Below are positions 1 to 8,029 of a stretch of 64,000 bases of DNA, in pieces. How positions within the stretch are numbered: the stretch's first letter is position 1; each line of letters opens with the position of its first letter. The translations under genes were made by a program, and so were the position numbers. The notes beneath the pieces were generated by a model. It saw only the letters and a program-made list of their open reading frames with translations, did no database searches and was not told the DNA's origin. Origin of the DNA: Auritidibacter ignavus (lineage in GTDB: Bacteria > Actinomycetota > Actinomycetes > Actinomycetales > Micrococcaceae); NCBI RefSeq assembly GCF_003703835.1, contig NZ_RDQR01000004.1:1-64000 (forward strand). The letters run 5' to 3'.

Positions 1-24
1 TGGGAGAGTAGGACACCGCCGGAC
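1..24 (+). rRNA. rrf: 5S ribosomal RNA, 3' end only
   Basis: The first two dozen bases (TGGGAGAGTAGGACACCGCC and the next few) match the conserved 3' end of bacterial 5S rRNA, where GGGAGAGUAGG precedes the closing strand of helix I. The rest of the gene lies before the window. The exact 3' end is uncertain by a few bases. The window therefore opens at the tail of an rRNA operon read on the plus strand. Confidence 0.85.
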
Positions 25-35
25 AATCATTACAC

Positions 36-105
36 GGTCGGGGACGAACAGACCACACCGGTGACAACGACGCCACCACCGCCCAGGCTCTGTTCGTCCC
101 CGACC
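36..105 (+). terminator. Long stem-loop after the rRNA operon
   Basis: A perfect 17-bp inverted repeat, GGTCGGGGACGAACAGA at 36-52 and its complement at 89-105, encloses a 36-nt loop. It starts about 12 nt after the 5S rRNA end. It is probably the rRNA operon terminator or a processing stem. No T-run follows, so it is not a textbook rho-independent terminator. Confidence 0.65.
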
Positions 106-490
106 ACCATTTAACCCACCAAACACCTGATCGAGGTGTTCAGGTACGCAGGTACGTATTCAGCGCTAAAAAAGTGCCAGTGCTTCGGACTGTGCTATTT
201 TATGTGTATCTGTTGTAGTCTCTTCCAATCATTGTTTGTCACTGACCGCTACCCGGGCGCAATGAGCTAGTGTCCAGTCGTTTCTATCCGACTTCATGCT
301 ACGGCGATCACTTCCGCGCGTTTCTTGGTAATGCAACGCGTTCCCTGAGTGCTCTTGACGTGTTGTTGCTGTGGGCATCAGCACCTCAACTGTCGGCCCA
401 GAGGGCGTGGCCCTGGTAATATTAAATATATCGGTAGAGCGTTTAGATAACGATTTACTGATAAAGTTGAATGTCCAAGTTGCACATCGG
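106..490. other. Gene-free region between rRNA operon and dehydrogenase operon
   Basis: No plausible coding frame is seen. A perfect 7-bp hairpin lies at 122-140 (AACACCT, 5-nt loop, AGGTGTT). It is followed by a tandem 8-bp repeat, CAGGTACG twice, at 141-156. An AT-rich patch near 418-432 and the stretch around 440-470 may contain the promoter of the downstream operon, but no -35/-10 pair is convincing. Confidence 0.5.
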
Positions 491-527
491 AACGTTTCCG
501 TGGTGACTTTCCTCAGGCGGAAACGTT
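491..527 (+). promoter_or_regulatory. Inverted repeat, candidate operator of the dehydrogenase operon
   Basis: AACGTTTCCG at 491-500 and its exact complement CGGAAACGTT at 518-527 are separated by 17 bp. The right arm ends one base before the GAGGGG ribosome binding site of the E1-alpha gene. A repressor bound here, or the RNA hairpin it could form, would affect expression of the operon. The regulator is not identifiable from this window. Confidence 0.55.
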
Positions 528-540
528 GAGGGGCGGGAAC

Positions 541-1524
541 ATGAAACTCGAGGAGGACCGGCTCATCGAAGCCTATCGGCGGATGAGTCGAATTCGGCAG
601 TTTGAAGAAGTAACAAAAGATTTATTACTTGATGGTCAGCTTTATGGAGCGTTTCACACTTCGGCGGGGCAAGAGGCCTCTATTGTCGGGTCGTGTTTAG
701 CTCTTGAAGAGACCGATTATATGGTTGGTACACACCGGTCACACGGGCACCCTATCGGCAAAGGCGCCGATATCAAGGGGCTGATGGCTGAATTATTCGG
801 CCGCGTGGACGGTGTTAACGAAGGTAAGGGCGGGTCGATGCACCTGTCTGATTTCTCCGTTGGGTCGCTCGGGGAGACCTCGATCGTTGGGTCCGGACTG
901 CCTGTCGCTACCGGCGCCGGGTTGGGCACGAAATTGCAGGGGAAAGACCAGGTCACCTTATGTTTCTTTGGTGATGGTGCTTCCAATGAAGGTGCATTTC
1001 ATGAGGCTCTCAACATCGCCTCGATCTGGGATCTGCCCGTCGTGTACGTCTGTGAGAATAACGGTTATGGTGAGTTTACCTCCTGGGGAAAGGTAGTGGC
1101 ATCGGAATCAATCGCTGCCCGCTCCGTGGCTTACGATATGCCGGGCGTTGTTGTTGACGGACAAGAGTTCATGGCTGTGTATGAGGCGGTCAAGACAGCG
1201 GTTGATCGGGCACGGTCCGGTGAAGGACCCTCGCTGGTGGAGACTCGCACCTACCGTTTCGAGAACCATGCGATTGGGTTGCCCGTTGAGGAATATCGGG
1301 ACGACGAAGAGATCGACGAGTGGCGAGAGAACCGTGATCCCCTGGTCCTGTTCCGTGATAAGGCTGAGGAATTCGGTCTGAATATTGCTGATTTAGACAG
1401 CATTGATGAAGCGATTATCGATGAAGTCAATGAAGCGGTTGAATTTGCCAAAGCCTCGCCGGAGCCATCGGCGGATGAGGCGTTCACCCACCTATTCACC
1501 GAACCCGTCGAGATTCGACACTAG
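541..1524 (+). CDS. 2-oxoacid (acetoin/pyruvate) dehydrogenase E1 component, alpha subunit
   Basis: This is the thiamine-diphosphate-binding alpha subunit of a heterotetrameric E1, 327 aa, which decarboxylates a 2-oxoacid or cleaves acetoin and passes the acyl group to E2 lipoamide. The motif THRSHGHPIGKG (about residue 65) and the TPP motif GDGASNEGAFHEA (about 144), followed by ENNGYGEF, are typical of the PdhA/AcoA family. The short N-terminus favours AcoA-like enzymes over branched-chain E1. The ATG at 541 is chosen because GAGGGG lies 7-12 bases upstream; an in-frame TTG at 526 would overlap the inverted repeat. It is first in a three-gene operon with the beta subunit and E2. The substrate is not proven by sequence. 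Confidence 0.9.
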   Translation: MKLEEDRLIEAYRRMSRIRQFEEVTKDLLLDGQLYGAFHTSAGQEASIVGSCLALEETDYMVGTHRSHGHPIGKGADIKGLMAELFGRVDGVNEGKGGSMHLSDFSVGSLGETSIVGSGLPVATGAGLGTKLQGKDQVTLCFFGDGASNEGAFHEALNIASIWDLPVVYVCENNGYGEFTSWGKVVASESIAARSVAYDMPGVVVDGQEFMAVYEAVKTAVDRARSGEGPSLVETRTYRFENHAIGLPVEEYRDDEEIDEWRENRDPLVLFRDKAEEFGLNIADLDSIDEAIIDEVNEAVEFAKASPEPSADEAFTHLFTEPVEIRH

Positions 1525-1548
1525 CTGTGTGAGAAGAGGATACAGGCA

Positions 1549-2535
1549 ATGCGTACTTTGACATATCTCGACGCTATCGTCGAAGCACAACGTGACGAGA
1601 TGGCCCGTGATGAGAACGTGTTCCTCATGGGCTTGGACGTGTCTTGGAACATTACCGGAACAACGGGGAACAAGAATGGCAAACTCTCAGAGCAGTTCGG
1701 GTTAGAACGTGTTCGGGACGCTCCCATTTCAGAGAATGGCTACGTTGGCACTGGAGCGGGCGCTGCGATGGTTGGGATGCGACCCATCGTCGAAATTGAA
1801 ATTGCACCGTTCATCTACGTTGCCATGGACCAACTGGTGTCCATTATTTCGAAATCCACATATATCTACGGTGGTCAAGCATCGCTACCCATAACAATCC
1901 GGATGCCCATGATTTATAACGTGGGCAACGCAGCCCAGCACTCGGATCGTCCGATTTCTACCCTTGCAACCATTCCCGGGCTGAAGATTATTGCGCCGTC
2001 CACGCCCAGAGACATGTACGGGCTGTTGCGTCAAGCAATCCAAACCGACGATCCGGTGGTGGTCCTGGAAGATTTCACCCGTACCGGTGTACGTGGCGAA
2101 GTTCCGGATGCCGACGAGGAATTCACGATTCCCTTGGGCCGGGCCGATATCAAACGGGAAGGCTCAGACGTCACCATCGTGACGGTTGCCGGGGCACTGG
2201 GTGCTGCCGAGGCTGCAGCAAATCAACTAGCCGACGAAGGAATTGACGCCGAGATCTTGGACCCGCGATCGATTTTGCCTCTGGACCTGGAAGCGATTCT
2301 GACCTCTGTCGCCAAGACAGGAAAGCTTGTTGTGGCCGACCCATGTCATGACTTTTCCTCGATTGCTTCACAGATCTCGGCCGAAGTTGTCCAAGAAGGT
2401 TTCTGGGACCTGGAAGCACCGATCCAGCGAGTGACCACTCCGCACACTCACATTCCATACGCGCAGTCGATGGAAAAACCGCTATATCCGAACGCCGACC
2501 GCATCGTTGCGGCCGTACACCAAACCATGGAATGA
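1549..2535 (+). CDS. 2-oxoacid (acetoin/pyruvate) dehydrogenase E1 component, beta subunit
   Basis: The 328-aa beta subunit partners the upstream alpha subunit in the E1 tetramer. An N-terminal pyrimidine-binding fold carries ENGYVGTGAGAAMVG (about residue 62) and MPMIYNVGNAAQHSD, and a C-terminal transketolase-like domain follows (about 200-325). The length matches AcoB/PdhB proteins. AGAAGAGGA precedes the ATG at a normal distance. The stop codon overlaps the first possible start of the E2 gene, so the operon is probably translationally coupled. The cluster has no E3, so a dihydrolipoyl dehydrogenase encoded elsewhere must serve it; the flavoprotein at 26445 is mycothione reductase, not E3. 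Confidence 0.9.
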   Translation: MRTLTYLDAIVEAQRDEMARDENVFLMGLDVSWNITGTTGNKNGKLSEQFGLERVRDAPISENGYVGTGAGAAMVGMRPIVEIEIAPFIYVAMDQLVSIISKSTYIYGGQASLPITIRMPMIYNVGNAAQHSDRPISTLATIPGLKIIAPSTPRDMYGLLRQAIQTDDPVVVLEDFTRTGVRGEVPDADEEFTIPLGRADIKREGSDVTIVTVAGALGAAEAAANQLADEGIDAEILDPRSILPLDLEAILTSVAKTGKLVVADPCHDFSSIASQISAEVVQEGFWDLEAPIQRVTTPHTHIPYAQSMEKPLYPNADRIVAAVHQTME

Positions 2536-2546
2536 GAGGGGCCGTT

Positions 2547-3815
2547 GTGACGACTGAAATCAAGCTCCCACAGTGGGGCATGTCAATGGGTGAAGGTACC
2601 GTCACGCAGTGGTATGTCAGTGTTGGCGACGAAGTAGAAGCTGGCCAACCTCTCGTTGAAATAGAAGCTGCCAAAGTCACCGACGATGTCAGCTCTCCAA
2701 CAGCGGGAACCGTTCAGGAAATTTTGGTTGACGTAGACGACACCGTTGAGGTTAACACTGTGCTGTGCGTCGTGGGTGATGGTGCGATGCAGCAACAGGC
2801 AGCGCCTCAGGACGGGGATGAGTCACCGTCTGAGACCACTTCGACATCACCGACCGAATCTGAGCGGCGCACCAGCGAGAACACCTCGCATGATGCGGGT
2901 GCACCGCGAGGGATTGAAGAAGCTCGCATGAAATCCGGTCGCATCACCGGGGTGGTTCCTTTGGCTCGCAAACTGGCCAAAGAACACGACATCGACCTTG
3001 CTCAGATCGACGGCAGCGGAACCTCAGGCCGGATTGTGGCCCAAGACGTCCGAGACGTTATCGAAGGTCGCGACGCTGCACCTGCCGATGACCAAGCCCA
3101 GGAGCAACCAAGTACGGCCGAAGCCGGTGGCGTCTCAGCAGAAGGCGAAACGCGGGAGAAAATCCCACGGCTACGTAAAGTCATTGCCGATCGGATGCAC
3201 GCCAGCCTGTCCGACACCGCACAATATACGCTGACGACCACAGCGGATATCACGGACTTTGAAACCTTCCGGGGTGATGTCGGTGGCGGAGTGAAGAAAC
3301 CGTCCTACATGGACGCCGTTCTGCGGGCGGTAGCGGCCGCTCTCGGACACCATCCGTTGTTGAATTCCCGACTGGAAGACGACTCCATCGTCGATCCGGG
3401 CGTGATCAACCTAGGTTTTGCGGTGGCACTCGAGGACGGGCTCGTTGTTCCGGTGATCCACAACGCCGAACGCCTCGGGCTGGCCGAGATGGCAGAGACC
3501 ACGCGGGAACTGGCCACACGTGCGCGTGACCAGGACCTGGGCGCTGATGACTTTGATGGAGGAACTTTTTCCATCACTGCACTTGGTGGGCAAGGAATTG
3601 ATTTCTTCACCCCCATCATTAACCCGCCACAGTCAGCGATTTTGGGAATTGGTCGGGTTCGTGAAGTGCCGACACGGTTTGGGTCAGGCTTCGTGTGGCG
3701 CCACGAGTTGCCCTTGAGTTTGACGGTGGATCACCGGTTGAACGATGGGTATCCTGCGGCGTTGTTCCTTGCCGAGGTGGTTGACCTTCTGGGGCAACCG
3801 AACAAGCTACTGTAG
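2547..3815 (+). CDS. Dihydrolipoamide acyltransferase (E2) of the 2-oxoacid dehydrogenase complex
   Basis: The E2 core enzyme transfers the acyl group from lipoamide to CoA. Its 422 aa show a lipoyl domain (about 1-75; the lysine is in EAAKV rather than the common TDK context), a charged Ser/Thr-rich linker, a peripheral-subunit-binding domain (about 130-165, VVPLARKLAKEHDID) and a catalytic domain (about 205-420) ending with DHRLNDG, the HRxxDG active-site motif. The GTG at 2547 is preferred because GAGAGGG lies six bases upstream; an in-frame ATG at 2532 overlaps the E1-beta stop. It is last in the operon and is followed by a hairpin terminator. AcoC, PdhC and BkdB are all possible names. 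Confidence 0.9.
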   Translation: MTTEIKLPQWGMSMGEGTVTQWYVSVGDEVEAGQPLVEIEAAKVTDDVSSPTAGTVQEILVDVDDTVEVNTVLCVVGDGAMQQQAAPQDGDESPSETTSTSPTESERRTSENTSHDAGAPRGIEEARMKSGRITGVVPLARKLAKEHDIDLAQIDGSGTSGRIVAQDVRDVIEGRDAAPADDQAQEQPSTAEAGGVSAEGETREKIPRLRKVIADRMHASLSDTAQYTLTTTADITDFETFRGDVGGGVKKPSYMDAVLRAVAAALGHHPLLNSRLEDDSIVDPGVINLGFAVALEDGLVVPVIHNAERLGLAEMAETTRELATRARDQDLGADDFDGGTFSITALGGQGIDFFTPIINPPQSAILGIGRVREVPTRFGSGFVWRHELPLSLTVDHRLNDGYPAALFLAEVVDLLGQPNKLL

Positions 3816-3830
3816 CGAGTCTCCACGCTG

Positions 3831-3881
3831 ACATTTCACGGTCGTTGGTCCTTCGGTACGGCGACAGCGACCGTGAAATGT
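3831..3881 (+). terminator. Hairpin terminator after the dehydrogenase operon
   Basis: ACATTTCACGGTCG (3831-3844) and its exact complement (3868-3881) form a 14-bp stem that extends inward by three more pairs including one wobble. It begins 16 nt after the E2 stop. The tail is only weakly T-rich (TGCTTTAA). The remaining bases up to 4073 hold the promoter region of the next gene, with a TAGACT at 4020-4025 resembling the -10 elements seen elsewhere here. Confidence 0.7.
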
Positions 3882-4073
3882 GTGCTTTAACGTCTGCTGT
3901 GCACGCTGTTGAAGAAGCGCGAGTGGCGAGCACAGTGATTTCAGTTCCTGAGGATGTTTCTCAACCGATCAGTGGCTCAGCCGGCCTCGTCTGACCGAAC
4001 AACACCGGTGGCTTTCTAGTAGACTAACTCCGACGTGTAGCAAGGTATTTTCGATCGTTAGAACGGCTCGTTA

Positions 4074-4973
4074 GTGACAGAACATTCAGAACAGCAGTCC
4101 TCCCCACGACGTGACCACGGAGGCCAGCGCCCGCACCGTCACAACAACCACGGTGGTCGGTCACACCCAAACCGTGGGCGTGGGCATCACGGGCAGCGAT
4201 CTGTTCGGGGCCCGCGCAAGGACCGCCCACGGGAGCCACAGATTGACGGAGATGTCACCGGACGGGAACTGGACGTGGCTGTCACCCGCGAACTAGCGGC
4301 TTTAGAAGAGCACAACCGCGTCAAGGTCGCCAAGCACTTGGTGATGGCCGCCCGGTACTTAGAAGCAGACCCCGAGCTCGCCTTTGACCACGCACGCGCC
4401 GCCTCCAGCCGTGGCGGTCGCATCGGGGTGGTCAGGGAAGCGGTCGGGATCACCGCCTACGAAGCAGAGAAATATCAGGATGCGCTACGCGAGTTCCGGA
4501 CGTATCGACGTATTTCGGGAGACGATACCCATATTCCGGAGATCGTGGACTGTGAGCGTGCCCTGGGGCGTGGCGAAAAAGCACTCCAAACCGCCGCGGA
4601 AGTCAACCGAGAAAAACTAACCAAACGTGTCCGGGTCGAACTTGCTATCGTGGTCTCCGGGATCTTGCAGGACCTCGGTCGCGCTCAGGAAGCCGTTGCA
4701 GCGCTCCAGATTCCGGAACTAGATCGGCACAAGGCCTTTAGCTATAGTCCGCGACTATTTACGGCTTACGCGGACGCATTAGAGAACGCAGGACAAGAGC
4801 GCGAAGCGCGTCTGTGGCGCCAACGCACCGCTCGAGCGGAATCAGCACTCGGGTTCTCGGTGACTGATGATGATCCAGCGATCATCGACCTCGGTGAAGA
4901 TTTTGAGCCAGCGCCAGATAAAAGTCCCCGCACCCAGAAAAAACACTCGGGACAAGGAAACCTACGCCGATGA
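4074..4973 (+). CDS. Conserved actinobacterial TPR-like protein of unknown function
   Basis: The 299-aa protein begins with a very basic His/Arg/Gly-rich segment (about 1-55) that could bind nucleic acid. An all-helical tetratricopeptide-like domain (about 70-250) and an acidic, disordered tail follow. No signal peptide or membrane segment is seen. Proteins of this type commonly precede the HAD phosphatase and tlyA in actinobacteria, as here. The start is a GTG at 4074. The stop overlaps the next ATG (ATGA), so it is probably the first gene of the HAD-tlyA operon. Its function is unknown; a role in RNA or ribosome biology is only a guess from the basic N-terminus and from tlyA nearby. Confidence 0.8.
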   Translation: MTEHSEQQSSPRRDHGGQRPHRHNNHGGRSHPNRGRGHHGQRSVRGPRKDRPREPQIDGDVTGRELDVAVTRELAALEEHNRVKVAKHLVMAARYLEADPELAFDHARAASSRGGRIGVVREAVGITAYEAEKYQDALREFRTYRRISGDDTHIPEIVDCERALGRGEKALQTAAEVNREKLTKRVRVELAIVVSGILQDLGRAQEAVAALQIPELDRHKAFSYSPRLFTAYADALENAGQEREARLWRQRTARAESALGFSVTDDDPAIIDLGEDFEPAPDKSPRTQKKHSGQGNLRR

Positions 4974-5767
4974 AACTTCGTGACGGACACGATGGGCTCC
5001 TCTGTGATCTCGACGGGGTGGTCTATGCCGGGGACCAGTTGATTTCCGGAGCCGAGATCCTCAATGACCTCATCGATCACGGTGTGGCCGTGGGCTTCGT
5101 AACCAATAACGCCTCGAAATCTACCGAGGCCGTGGCAGCGAAACTCCAGAAGCTCGGCGTCCACGCCGCGCCAGCTCACGTGTACTCCTCAGCTCAAGCC
5201 GGTGTTGAAATACTGCGCGCTGAACAACAGCCCGGAGCAACGGTCCTCGTCGTCGGTTCGGACAGTCTGCGACAAGCGGTAGAACAGGCCGGATTTCAGA
5301 TGGTGGACCACGCGAGCCAGCAGCCTGAGGCGGTCATTCAAGGTTTCGACCCCGGAATCGGGTGGAAGAATCTCGCCGAAGCGAGCTTCGCAATCCACCG
5401 GGGCGCCTTCTGGGTGGCTACCAATTTGGACCTGACGATCCCTCAAGAACAAGGCATCGCTCCCGGCAACGGATCGCTGATTGGAGCGGTCACCCAGGCC
5501 GTGGGCAGAGGCCCCGATGTGGTGGCTGGCAAGCCGGAACCGCAATTATTCCAGCTGGCCGCCCAAGCTCAGGGAATGAACCGCCCGCTGATGGTCGGTG
5601 ACCGGCTCGATACCGATATTAAAGGTGCACATGCGGCGGGATTTACTGCGGCCCTGGTAACCACCGGAATCCACCAGCCAGCCGACGTAGCCGGTCGTGA
5701 CAGAACAGAACAACCTGACGTGATCATTGATCATTTGGGACAATTGGTCGAGGGCGCCCATGAATGA
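4970..5767 (+). CDS. HAD superfamily (subfamily IIA) phosphatase
   Basis: The 265-aa hydrolase belongs to the NagD/p-nitrophenylphosphatase type. The nucleophile motif DLDGVVYAG starts near residue 13, motif II is TNNAS (about 45), and the Mg-binding motif GDRLDTDI lies near 208. The C2-type cap between them fits class IIA. It removes phosphate from small sugar or nucleotide phosphates in the cytoplasm; the true substrate is unknown. It starts by a 4-base ATGA overlap with the TPR gene and overlaps the next small gene by 8 bases, so translation is coupled. Confidence 0.9.
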   Translation: MKLRDGHDGLLCDLDGVVYAGDQLISGAEILNDLIDHGVAVGFVTNNASKSTEAVAAKLQKLGVHAAPAHVYSSAQAGVEILRAEQQPGATVLVVGSDSLRQAVEQAGFQMVDHASQQPEAVIQGFDPGIGWKNLAEASFAIHRGAFWVATNLDLTIPQEQGIAPGNGSLIGAVTQAVGRGPDVVAGKPEPQLFQLAAQAQGMNRPLMVGDRLDTDIKGAHAAGFTAALVTTGIHQPADVAGRDRTEQPDVIIDHLGQLVEGAHE

Positions 5768-5927
5768 CGACGTTGAACTCACGGATGCCAGGTTACTCGA
5801 GATTCTCCAAACTCTCGACGGGATCCAGGACCAAGACATCGCCACCGAGCGTCAGCGATACGAGCAGGTGCTGAATCAGCTCCAGGATCATCTCAACGAC
5901 CCGAATGCGGCAGGGCCCACGCTGTGA
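5760..5927 (+). CDS. Small conserved protein (55 aa), function unknown
   Basis: The ATG at 5760 follows GAGGG at a good distance and lies inside the end of the HAD gene. The gene ends by overlapping the tlyA start (GTGA). The product is acidic and predicted to be mostly helical (LTDARLLEILQTLDGIQDQD and a Gln-rich second half), with no membrane segment. A short gene is commonly found between the HAD gene and tlyA in actinobacteria. Overlap at both ends strongly supports that it is translated. No function can be assigned. Confidence 0.75.
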   Translation: MNDDVELTDARLLEILQTLDGIQDQDIATERQRYEQVLNQLQDHLNDPNAAGPTL

Positions 5928-6736
5928 CCTCGACACCTGGGCAACGGTTGGACCACTATTTGGTTAGTGCCGGGCTGGCACCCACCCGAAGCCAGGCGGC
6001 AGGCTTGATTCAGCAGGGGGTGATCACCGTCAACGGCCAGGTGGTACATAAACCCGGGAAAAAAGTTGCCTCCGACGATACGGTGGAATCCCAGGCCGAC
6101 CAGCAGCAGTGGGCATCTCGGGCCGGGCATAAACTGGCCGGTGCTTTGGACATTTTCCGCGGAATAGACGTCAAGGGCGCTACCTGCCTGGATGCCGGAG
6201 CTTCCACGGGAGGATTTACCGACGTGTTATTGCACCATGGAGCTGGACACGTGCACGCGGTGGACGTGGGCCATGACCAGCTGGTGCCACGGCTGCGAGT
6301 TGACCCCCGGGTGAGCGTGTATGAAGGCCTGAACATTCGCGCGCTGAGCCTCGAAACGCTCGGGGAGCCCGTGGAGGTGGTGGTTTCCGACCTATCATTC
6401 ATCTCACTGACCTTGGTGCTGGAACCGCTGGGTGGAGTGTGTGCCGACGGCGCCGATGTGATGCTGATGGTCAAACCACAATTTGAGGTCGGCAAGAAAG
6501 CACTCCCCAAATCCGGAGTGGTGACCGACCCCCAGGCCCGATTGCAAGCGGTGACTCGCGTGGTGCATACTGCTGCCCGGCATGGGCTCGACCCGGTCGG
6601 GCTCAGCGCATCCACTTTGCCAGGACAGGATGGCAACCGGGAATTCTTCTGTCACGCCGTGAAAAGGCCCTCCGCCGTCTCGGCCGACGCGCTTGCCGAC
6701 TGGGTACGACGCCAAAACGTAGACTGGGGAGAGTAA
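5924..6736 (+). CDS. tlyA: 16S/23S rRNA 2'-O-methyltransferase TlyA
   Basis: The 270-aa protein has an N-terminal S4 RNA-binding domain (about 1-60) and an RrmJ-like methyltransferase fold with the SAM motif LDAGASTGGFTDVLL near residue 86. TlyA methylates the 2'-hydroxyl of a cytidine in 16S rRNA and, in many actinobacteria, one in 23S rRNA; loss gives capreomycin resistance in mycobacteria. It starts with GTG in a 4-base overlap with the small upstream gene, and its position before nadK and recN is the usual actinobacterial order. About 120 bases separate it from nadK, so nadK may have its own promoter. Confidence 0.95.
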   Translation: MTSTPGQRLDHYLVSAGLAPTRSQAAGLIQQGVITVNGQVVHKPGKKVASDDTVESQADQQQWASRAGHKLAGALDIFRGIDVKGATCLDAGASTGGFTDVLLHHGAGHVHAVDVGHDQLVPRLRVDPRVSVYEGLNIRALSLETLGEPVEVVVSDLSFISLTLVLEPLGGVCADGADVMLMVKPQFEVGKKALPKSGVVTDPQARLQAVTRVVHTAARHGLDPVGLSASTLPGQDGNREFFCHAVKRPSAVSADALADWVRRQNVDWGE

Positions 6737-6858
6737 CGGTTGACTGACCGGGTCAGTGCCGATGTTTTCTCCACAGAGTGCTGGCCGAAAAGTACACGCT
6801 GATCCCGTGAGACGGTACAGTGATCTGAAGCGAGACGCGCGAGCTTGGAGGTATTGGA

Positions 6859-8013
6859 ATGGCGCCACGCAGGATTCTGATCCTGACCCACACCGGTCGT
6901 GAAGATGCCATTCAATCCGGACTCGATGTTGCTGACGAACTGTTAACGTACGGGCTACAACCGGTCATGATGCGTGATGATGCCGAAGCGATCAATCAGG
7001 CCATTATCACCGGGGCCGTGCCCCGTCGCACCATGGTGGCCGACGTTCTCGAAGATGCCGGTCAGCTTGGTGATATTGATCTGTGCGTGGTGCTGGGCGG
7101 AGACGGTTCGGTGTTGCGGGCTGCTGAGCTGGTGCGCGGTACCGAACTGCCGTTGCTGGCGGTCAACCTCGGCCACATCGGCTTCTTGGCCGAATCTGAA
7201 CGCACCGATATTCCCTCCACCGTGGCTGCGGTGGCTGAAGAGGCTTACGACGTTGAAGAGCGCATGACCATCGATGTCAGAGTTTTAGTTGACGATCAGC
7301 TGGTGGCCCGAACGTGGGCATTGAATGAAGCCTCGGTCGAAAAATCCAACCGCGAACGCACTCTCGAGGTCGTCATCGGGGTCGATGATCGCCCGATCTC
7401 CACCTTCGGATGTGACGGGGTCGTGATGGCTACCCCGACCGGTTCGACTGCCTATGCTTTCTCAGCCGGAGGACCGGTCGTCTGGCCCGAAGTCGAAACG
7501 ATGCTGATGGTGCCACTGTCTGCCCACGCGCTCTTTGCCCGGCCCCTGGTCGTTTCGCCGCGCTCGGTCATGTCCGTGGACGTGTTGCAACGCACCAATG
7601 AGGCCGGGGTGCTGTGGTGCGATGGCCGTCGAACCGTGGATCTACCCCAGGCAGCTCGGGTGGAAGTCACCCGCTCGGATCAGCCAGTGCGCCTGGCACG
7701 GCTGTCGCACACGCCCTTCTCCGAACGACTGGTCCGCAAGTTCAAGCTTCCCACCAAGGGATGGCGTGGGTCGATCTCAGAAGCCGATCGGGCAGAAATA
7801 GCCGCCCGATCCCTGGCGCGTCGTCAGTCCGCAGCCTCCACCGGCTCATCCGGGGTTGAAGTCGTGGAGCCACACCACTTGGCACCCAAAGTCGAAGTCA
7901 CCGAGCCGCGCACCACCGAGTTGCCGGTGGTGACGAAAGCTGATGAGAAGAATCCGCTGGTGACCAGGGCGCAATTACGAGCAGACCGGACGTCAAACCG
8001 GTCCGAGGACTAA
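6859..8013 (+). CDS. nadK: NAD kinase
   Basis: This enzyme phosphorylates NAD to NADP using ATP or polyphosphate. The GGDGS motif lies at residues 80-84, the NE motif in ALNEASVEKS, and the conserved TPTGSTAYAFSAGGP near 195. TTGGAGG precedes the ATG. At 384 aa it is about 80 residues longer than typical bacterial NAD kinases: after the catalytic core, about residue 315, comes a low-complexity Ser/Thr/Glu/Arg tail with no recognisable domain. It stands 16 bases before recN, probably co-transcribed. Confidence 0.96.
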   Translation: MAPRRILILTHTGREDAIQSGLDVADELLTYGLQPVMMRDDAEAINQAIITGAVPRRTMVADVLEDAGQLGDIDLCVVLGGDGSVLRAAELVRGTELPLLAVNLGHIGFLAESERTDIPSTVAAVAEEAYDVEERMTIDVRVLVDDQLVARTWALNEASVEKSNRERTLEVVIGVDDRPISTFGCDGVVMATPTGSTAYAFSAGGPVVWPEVETMLMVPLSAHALFARPLVVSPRSVMSVDVLQRTNEAGVLWCDGRRTVDLPQAARVEVTRSDQPVRLARLSHTPFSERLVRKFKLPTKGWRGSISEADRAEIAARSLARRQSAASTGSSGVEVVEPHHLAPKVEVTEPRTTELPVVTKADEKNPLVTRAQLRADRTSNRSED

Positions 8014-8029
8014 AGGGGAGGCCAGTACC

